Shown here one piece after another: positions 6,468-12,500 of a stretch of DNA of 12,500 nt; position 1 is the stretch's first letter; each line of letters starts with the position of its first letter. The notes below the pieces were generated by a model that was not told where the DNA came from, searched no databases, and was given only the letters and a program-made list of their open reading frames with translations. Made by a program: the position numbers and the translations under genes. Source of the DNA: Bremia lactucae (taxonomy: Eukaryota > Oomycota > Peronosporomycetes > Peronosporales > Peronosporaceae); contig NW_027152057.1 in the NCBI RefSeq assembly GCF_004359215.1, positions 4,299-16,798 of the forward strand, written 5' to 3'.

Positions 6468-9290
6468 AATTGTAATATCGCCTGTTTAACTTCCAGTACT
6501 AGTATTGCTGCCTTATTCCCGGTTCTTACAAAACTCCAAGTTATATAATCGAACATACTTATACTAATATCACAACTAGTATTCCGATCTTATAATTCCT
6601 GATTAACTTCTTATGTTAATATCGCTTGTGTAACTTTTTAGTACTAAAATACTAATACAGCTGCTTAATTTCCCATACAAGATCCCGTTTTAACTTCCCA
6701 ATTGATAAAGCGAACAAAATTAATTGTAATATCACTACTAGCATTCCGTTATGAATATTTTCGTGTTAACTTCTTACGTTAAAATTGCCTCCGTAACTTC
6801 CGAAACTAATATCGCTGCTTCATTTCCCATTCTATATCCTTTCTTGACTTTCCAAATTATTGAACTGAGCATACTTATAGTAATATTGCTGCTTAATTTC
6901 TATAGTAAATCCCTTTCAATTTTCCCAAGTAATTGAATCAAACCTACTCACAGTAATATCAAGCGTTCGGATATTAAAATTTTCTTGTTTAACTTCTTAT
7001 ATAAATATCGCCTGTGTAACTTCCGATACAAATGTTGCTGCTTCATTTCCCATACTAAATCCCGTTATGACTTCTCAAATAATTGTATCGAGCATACTAA
7101 TAGTAATATCACTACTAGCATTCCGATATTAATATATCCTGTTTAACTCGTTATGGTAATATCGCCTGTCAAACTTCCGATAGTAGTATTGCTTCTTTAT
7201 TTCCGTTTCTTAATTCCCTCTAAACATTTAAGTTATATAATCGAACATACTTATAGTAGTATCACAACTAGCATTCCGATATTAAAATTTTCTGTTGAAC
7301 TTCTTATGTTAATATCGCTTGTGTGACTTCCGATACTAATGTTGCTGCTTCCTTTTCCCATAATAAATACCTTAATGACTTCTCAGATTATTGAATCGAG
7401 CATACCAACAGTAATATCACTACTGACACGATATTTATATTTCCTGTTTAAATCATTACGGTAATATCGCCTGTTTAATCCCAAAACTAGTATTGCTGCC
7501 TTATTTTCGGTTTTTAACCTGATTAAACATCCCATTTTATAAATTGAACATATTAATCGTAATATCACTACTAGCATTCCGTTATCAAAATTTCCTGTTT
7601 AACTTCTTATGGTAATATCGCTTGTCTAACTTCCAATACTACAATACTAATACAGCTACTTAATTTCACATACAAGACCCCGTTTTAACTTCCCAATTGA
7701 TAAAGCGAACATGTTGATTGTAATATCACTACAAGCATTCCGTTACTAGTATTTCCTGTTTAACTTCTTATGTTAATATCGCTTGTCTAACTTCCAGTAC
7801 TACAATTCGACTTCCAATACTACAATACTAATACAGCTGCTTAATTTCCCATACAAGACCCCGTTTTAACTTCCCAATTGATAAAGCGAACATATTGATT
7901 GTAATATCACTACTAGCATTCCGTTACTAGTATTTCCTGTATAGCTTCTTACATGAATATTGCCTCCGCAACTTCCGAAACTAATGTTGCTGCTTCATTT
8001 CCCATTCTATATCCTTTCTTGACTTTCCAAAATTATTGAACTGAGCATACTTATAGAAATATTACTACTACCATTCCGATATTAATTTTCCTGTTTAACT
8101 TCTCATGTTAATATCGCCTGTGTAATTTTCGATACTTATTTTGCTGCTTCATTTCCCATACTAAATCCTTTTTGTAACCTCTCAAGTTACAGAATCGAAC
8201 AAATTAGTAGTAATAGCACAGCATGCCTTTCGATATGATTTCTTTCTGTTCAATTTCATGTTAAAAAAATCGCCTGTTAGATTCCGATATTAATATTGCT
8301 GCTCAATCAAACATATCAACAGTAATATCACTTCTAGCGTTCAGACATCAACATTTCCTTGTTTAACTTCTTATATTAATATCGCCTGTGTAACCTCCGA
8401 TACAAATATTGCTGCTTAATTCCCATACTAATTACCGTAATGACTAATCAAACAATTGCATCGAGCATACTAACAGTAATATCACTACTAGCATTCCGAT
8501 ATTAATATATCCTGTTGAACTCGTTATGGTAATATCGCCTGTGTAACTTCCGATACAAATATTGCTGCTTCATTTCCCATACTAAATCCCGTTATGACTT
8601 CTCAAATAATTGTATCGAGCATACTAATTGTAATATTACTACTAGCATTCCGATATAAATATATCCTGTTTAACTCGTTATGGTAATATCGCCTGTNGTT
8701 TTAATTTTCCAATTGATAAAGCGAACATGTTGATTGTAATATCACTACTAGCATTCCGTTACTAGTATTTCCTGTTTAGCTTCTTACATGAATATTGCCT
8801 CCGTAACTTCCGAAACTAATGTTGCTGCTTCATTTCCCATTCTATATCCTTTCTTGACTTTCCAAAATTATTGAACTGAGCATACTTATAGAAATATTAC
8901 TATTACCATTCCGATATTAATTTCCTGTTTAACTTCTTGTGTTAATATCGCCTGTGTATCTTTCGATTTTAATTTTGCTGCTTCATTTTCCATACTAAAT
9001 CCATTTTGTAACCTCTAGAATCGAACACACCAAATGTAATATGACAACTAGCCTTTTGATCTAATTTTTCCTTCAACTTCATGTTAATATCGCCTGTTTA
9101 TTTCCGATATTAATGTTGCTGCATAATTTCTATAGTAAATGCCTTTCGATTTTACCAAGTAATTGAATCAAGCATACTAACAGTAATATCACAACTAGCA
9201 TTCGGATATTAAAACTTTCTTGTATAACTTCTTATGTTAATATCGCCTGTGTAACTTCCGATGCTAATATTACTGCTTCATTTCCCATAC
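6468..9290. repeat. Satellite array, about 19 monomers of modal length 153-154 bp
   Basis: The anchor TAATATCGCCTGT or a close variant recurs at 6473, 6617, 6780, 7003, 7157, 7310, 7462, 7613, 7774, 7955, 8109, 8262, 8377, 8530, 8684, 8790, 8943, 9085 and 9238. Spacings are mostly 151-154, with shorter or longer ones (106, 115, 142, 144, 161, 163, 181, 223) from indels or partial duplications. Each monomer also carries TGCTGCTTCATTTCCCATAC, then GAATCGAGCATAC, then CTACTAGCATTCCGATAT, then TTCCTGTTTAACTTCTTATG. It is AT-rich with no ORF above about 64 codons, so it is non-coding. Neighbouring monomers differ noticeably, so the array is not freshly homogenised. A role in heterochromatin or a centromere is possible but unproven. 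Confidence 0.93.
8697..8697. other. Single ambiguous base at a repeat-phase break (likely assembly gap)
   Basis: The only N in the window. Left of it a monomer has just begun (GCCTGT); right of it the sequence is already at the GTTTTAATTTTCCAATTG position about 60 bases further into a monomer of another subtype. The anchor spacing across it is 106 rather than 153. A missing or collapsed piece of array is the simplest reading. Confidence 0.75.
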
Positions 9291-10440
9291 TATTTTTTTT
9301 TTAAATTTTAAGAGCATCCTCTCGGTAACTTCAGGTACTAACATTGCCCGTTATTTTCCCATAGTAAAAGCACTTCTCAACTTCCTAAGTTATGTAACGT
9401 TAAGCATTCGAAAATAACATTTTCTGTTAAACTTCTAATACTTATATCTTTTGCTTAAATTTCGATACTAATATTGCCTGCTTAATTCCCGTTATTGAAT
9501 TTCCTTTTAAACCTCCCATACTAATGATTGCCCACTAATATTGCAGAATTATCTACCTATACTGAAGTCGTCGAATCCGGCTAATACTTTTACCATTCAT
9601 TTCAATTATTACATTAAAAATAGCTTTTAATGAATTTCTTGAAAGTTGTATAGACTCTACTTTAAGCTTATTCAGCTTTAATACTATACACCCAGCTAAT
9701 AGAATATATAGTAATTACATAATAAGACGCATTTTATATCTACACTATGCTTCTAATTCCGTAACTAACATCGCCTGTTAAATTTCTATACTATTTATTC
9801 TAATTAAAATTTATAATAAGTCGTCAATTTTGGCTCGGGTTATAACAGCCATTGACTTTAATACCTCTGTTGTATTCTTCTCCTAGCTTACGAACACTGT
9901 AATGTCATGTTAATATGCTGTACTACACTTGTGCGTCATGCATAGACACTAATGTCGCCTTTTTAAATTCCTCTACTCATATCCTCTGCTTAAACTCCTA
10001 TTCTAATTCACCTTATTAAAACTCCATATCAAAGTCTTCGAATTTGATTCGAATTATAATAGACGCTCTACTTGGAGTTTTTCACGTGTGACATGCTCTT
10101 CGCTTAGCTTGCGGACAATATAATATCATGTCAATAAACTTTACTACGCTTGTCTGTCATGCGGCTTAGACAATATTGTCGCCTGTTAGATTTCCTACAC
10201 TAATTTCCTCTGCTGAAATTCCTAAACTAATGCCGCCTGTTTACAATCCTATACTAATGTCGTCTGTATAAATCCTGCATTGATATCGCATGTTTAATTT
10301 TTATACTTATAATGAGTGTTTAAATTTTTATACTAATGTCGCCTATTGAAATTCCTATACTAAAGTGGTCGAATTTGTCTCGGTTCTTAACAGCAGTGGC
10401 ACTTAGAATATTTCCATCGAAATATTAATATAGGAATGCT
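9291..10440. repeat. Diverged repeat flank: ~27-bp units alternating with a linker
   Basis: The 154-bp periodicity is lost, but units of the form TAATRTCGCCTGTTTAAATTCCTATAC persist singly (about 9330, 9470, 9764), as a run of three (9950, 9977, 10004) and as a run of seven (10172-10360). Between them a diverged linker recurs. Its start (AAGTCGTCGAATTTGGCTCGG-like) is seen near 9564, 9817, 10031 and 10362. Its later part (TTAGCTTGCGGAC..., then CTTGTGCGTCATGC...) is present near 9884-9940 and again 221-223 bp later near 10105-10160. No coding sequence. This looks like an older or separately evolving relative of the satellite. Confidence 0.75.
10172..10360. repeat. Tandem run of seven ~27-bp units
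   Basis: Unit starts at about 10174, 10201, 10228, 10255, 10281, 10307 and 10334, with the linker resuming at 10361. Spacing is 26-27 bp throughout. The shared pattern is TAAT-[AG]T-CGCCTGTT-TAAAT-TCCTATAC with substitutions. Each unit matches the first 27 bases of the 154-bp monomer. Regular spacing without indels makes this the cleanest view of the basic unit. Confidence 0.85.
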
Positions 10441-11340
10441 AGTACCTTTTTTGTGCAATTTTGAATTCCTATACTTAAACTTGTGTCACTACTGTACTTT
10501 ACGTGCTTGAGAATGTATACGTTGTATTAAAAATGTCCAGCATAACAAAACTATGGTCAAGTACGCAAGCAAAGAATTTTGAAATCAACATTTCCAAAGC
10601 TTATTCTACTTCTTAAGTCCTTTCTTTGTATCGACAACTACAGCGTAATCTTTGCAAGCTTTTATAAAATGCTTCAAGAACCTTTGCAAGCAGCTAACTG
10701 TACATCGCCAGTTCCGATTTCGAGCAGAGCTATCGTCAATTTATAATTGGTATTGCTATAATAGAGAAAGCTACAAAGAACTTTTAATAACCCGACCTTG
10801 TTAGATTCCAGTATTATATTAAGCCGAATAAGTGCCTATCGTTAAGGCCAAATTGGTACGCCTTTTTTTCTCTTTCTAATTATCTCTTTCTTTACGTTGA
10901 AGTTTCCATCAGTTCCAAAATTTTATATAACAAAGTTTCTGTACTTGACTGTGCGACTTTGCTTTTCTTTACCTGGATTCTTAAGGCACTTTTACTTTTG
11001 GATTTATTTGTTTTAAATTCTTACTAAAAAGCTTAAGCTCAAAAATTCTAGCAGTTAAATTTGAAAAAGCAACGTTTTTACATGTTAAAGGAGCAATTTG
11101 GAACAGTATTTGTAGTATATTCAAATTCTATATCAGTTAAATTTCCTAAGACTAATTCTGTGCTGTTTTATTGATTAAGTTTCTTATCTATTTAATTTAT
11201 ATCTTAAAGTCTATTCTTTTTCTAAACTGTTTTTCTGAATCTAAATATCTGATATTCTAAAATTAATGGATATATATTTCACTTACAGCTTTAGCAATCC
11301 GGGAGCGATCTACTTTAAATATAATGTTTGCATCAAGGCC
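10441..11340. other. AT-rich stretch with no recognised feature
   Basis: No ORF of note, no repeat matching the neighbouring array, no tRNA boxes. T-rich and A-rich short tracts only (for example 10861-10910). I see nothing here that can be annotated. Confidence 0.5.
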
Positions 11341-12500
11341 AGTCAGATTAGTCTCGAGGGTATATGTGCGATCTTGTAGGGACCCCGTTTAACTGAGCGG
11401 TTCCAAGCAGCACAACCAAAGAACAAACAGGAGAAACAAAGCACGGCAACTGTCGCACGTCCTTGAACAGACAAGCGCGAATCTTTATTGCAACGTCGTG
11501 ACTGCATCACACAGTCGAACGGCAACCCATAAAAGAACACGACTGTCACTAGACCTAGCTTCTCCAAATAAGTCCTTGCTCCTCCAGCATCCACTGTGCT
11601 TAAGCCCCAGCACCAGTCATGACGGTGCGCTTACAAATGCTTGGCAGAACATATAAACGGTAGTGGCTAGACGTCAAAAGACGGAGAGTCGGCTTGTTCA
11701 AAATCAATCAATAACTCACTGGCGTAGAGCAAAGCAGGAAAACAGAAATAGAGCACTGTGCATCAGCTTTTTGACACATTTCTAGTTTGAGACAAGGGAA
11801 CAAGAGTTCCAGGTTAAAAGTGCACCAATAAAATAAATAAATTCTCAATGGAGAAGAAGGCACGCTATATACACATTTGCATAACCCCATCTACACCACT
11901 ACACCCCAGCATTTCATCCTCCTTTTGTCGCTACAGTCCTCGTTTACCCAAACATGAGGAGAAGAAAGGGGTTAGTAAACAGCATGCAACACATTTGGAC
12001 GAGGTATACCCTCTTTATCATTCCCATTTTCCTACTGCAGAGGAGACCATAAAATAGTCTCCCCCTTTCTTTTGGTTTAAGGTTATGGGCCGCCCATCAG
12101 GCAAACCTTAGTTGGACGCAGTTTCGATAGGTTGCAGTAAATGTGTAAATGCCATTCCACTCCCTTCAAAAATAGATAAACATCGGACAAATTCGTGCCA
12201 AAACTCCACCACCCATCATCCTGCTACAAGAAGTCTCAAAACTACTTTCCCACTCCACACCATTTGCTACGAAAAATAAAGGACAGGCTTACAATCGCAT
12301 CCATGTATCCAAACCACGCGTTATACGTATCAGCACGCACGTTGACACTCAATCATCATCAGTCTGTAAATGTTTTTAATATTCGAAAGTTTCATCTAAA
12401 TCCTCTCGAAGCAGTTTAACTTTTAGAGATGTATATCAAGGTGCACATTAATTTTTCATATAGATCAACTTCTCAACAGCCGTAGCTGCCACTCTACTAC
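11341..12500. other. Less AT-rich stretch without a supported gene; possible LTR-like part at 11360-11700
   Basis: Base composition becomes more balanced than in the repeat field. Short frames exist on both strands (83 codons or fewer) but show no domain, no compositional sign of coding and no supporting context. On the - strand a TATA-like TTTATATG (about 11652-11659) precedes an AATAAA signal (about 11483-11488) by roughly 170 nt. That arrangement is seen in retroelement LTRs, but no TG...CA ends could be fixed. It could also be intergenic sequence of a host gene beyond 12500. Confidence 0.35.
12078..12110. repeat. Two-part hairpin
   Basis: Outer stem TAAGGTT (12078-12084) pairs with AACCTTA (12104-12110). 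Directly inside it ATGGGC (12085-12090) pairs with GCCCAT (12092-12097) around a single-base loop, with a 6-nt bulge (12098-12103) on one side. A shorter inverted repeat, GGAGAC/GTCTCC (12042-12047 with 12057-12062), lies just before it, followed by a pyrimidine tract. Function unknown. Confidence 0.5.

Noticed and set aside
6751..7577. ORFs of 61 and 64 codons inside the satellite
   Set aside because: Chance frames in AT-rich repeats; not conserved between monomers.
6468..9290. CRISPR array
   Set aside because: Monomers are tandem and diverge over their whole length, with no constant short repeat separated by unique spacers, in a eukaryotic context.
6468..9290. Firm assignment as centromere
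   Set aside because: Monomer length and multimer order would fit, but no chromatin evidence can come from sequence alone.
12042..12075. Rho-independent terminator (hairpin followed by C/T tract)
   Set aside because: The context is eukaryotic, the stem is only six pairs, and there is no gene upstream for it to end.
11343..12419. Short ORFs of 60-83 codons on both strands in the right-hand part
   Set aside because: No domain, no signal, no homologous look, and they overlap on opposite strands; nothing distinguishes them from chance.

Overview
The window is gene-poor eukaryotic DNA. It consists of decayed retroelements on the left and a long AT-rich tandem-repeat field on the right. No intact host gene, rRNA or functional tRNA was found. 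The best guess is an oomycete (Peronosporales-like). The reasons are an L1-type LINE, a Ty3/gypsy integrase whose motifs and tail look like those of oomycete elements, and tRNA-derived SINE heads. This is inference, and another protist is possible.

Layout: 1-3514 is most of ORF2 of an L1-like non-LTR retrotransposon on the + strand. It has the end of the AP-endonuclease, the reverse transcriptase, a C-terminal connector and a CCHC zinc knuckle. It is broken by three in-frame stops and two frame changes. Two neighbouring hairpins follow (3559-3637). 3641-4482 holds two short elements with RNA polymerase III A and B boxes in opposite orientations (B/A boxes at 3975-4029 on -, A/B boxes at 4262-4315 on +). 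4483-5165 is a Ty3/gypsy integrase core on + with a recognisable DD35E triad but at least four frame changes.

At about 5165 this relic meets, tail to tail, a second LTR retroelement on -. That element has a gag-like pseudogene (5887 down to 5165), a candidate primer binding site (5982-5964) and a 469-bp LTR-like block (5999-6467) bounded by TGTA...TACA.

The outer LTR edge lies directly against a satellite array (6468 to about 9290) of about 19 monomers, modal length 153-154 bp. Several monomer subtypes recur in the same order (B-A-E-F), which suggests a higher-order repeat. A single N at 8697 sits on a break in repeat phase and probably marks an assembly gap. From about 9290 to 10440 the array decays into a related, more primitive arrangement: runs of about 27-bp units (a clean run of seven at 10172-10360) alternating with a divergent linker. 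The same ~27-bp motif is recognisable inside each 154-bp monomer, so the flank may preserve the form from which the satellite arose. 10441-12500 is AT-rich DNA without a supported gene; its only clear structure is a hairpin at 12078-12110.

The parts do not form a pathway. Together they record nested insertions next to a satellite, as expected in a heterochromatic compartment.
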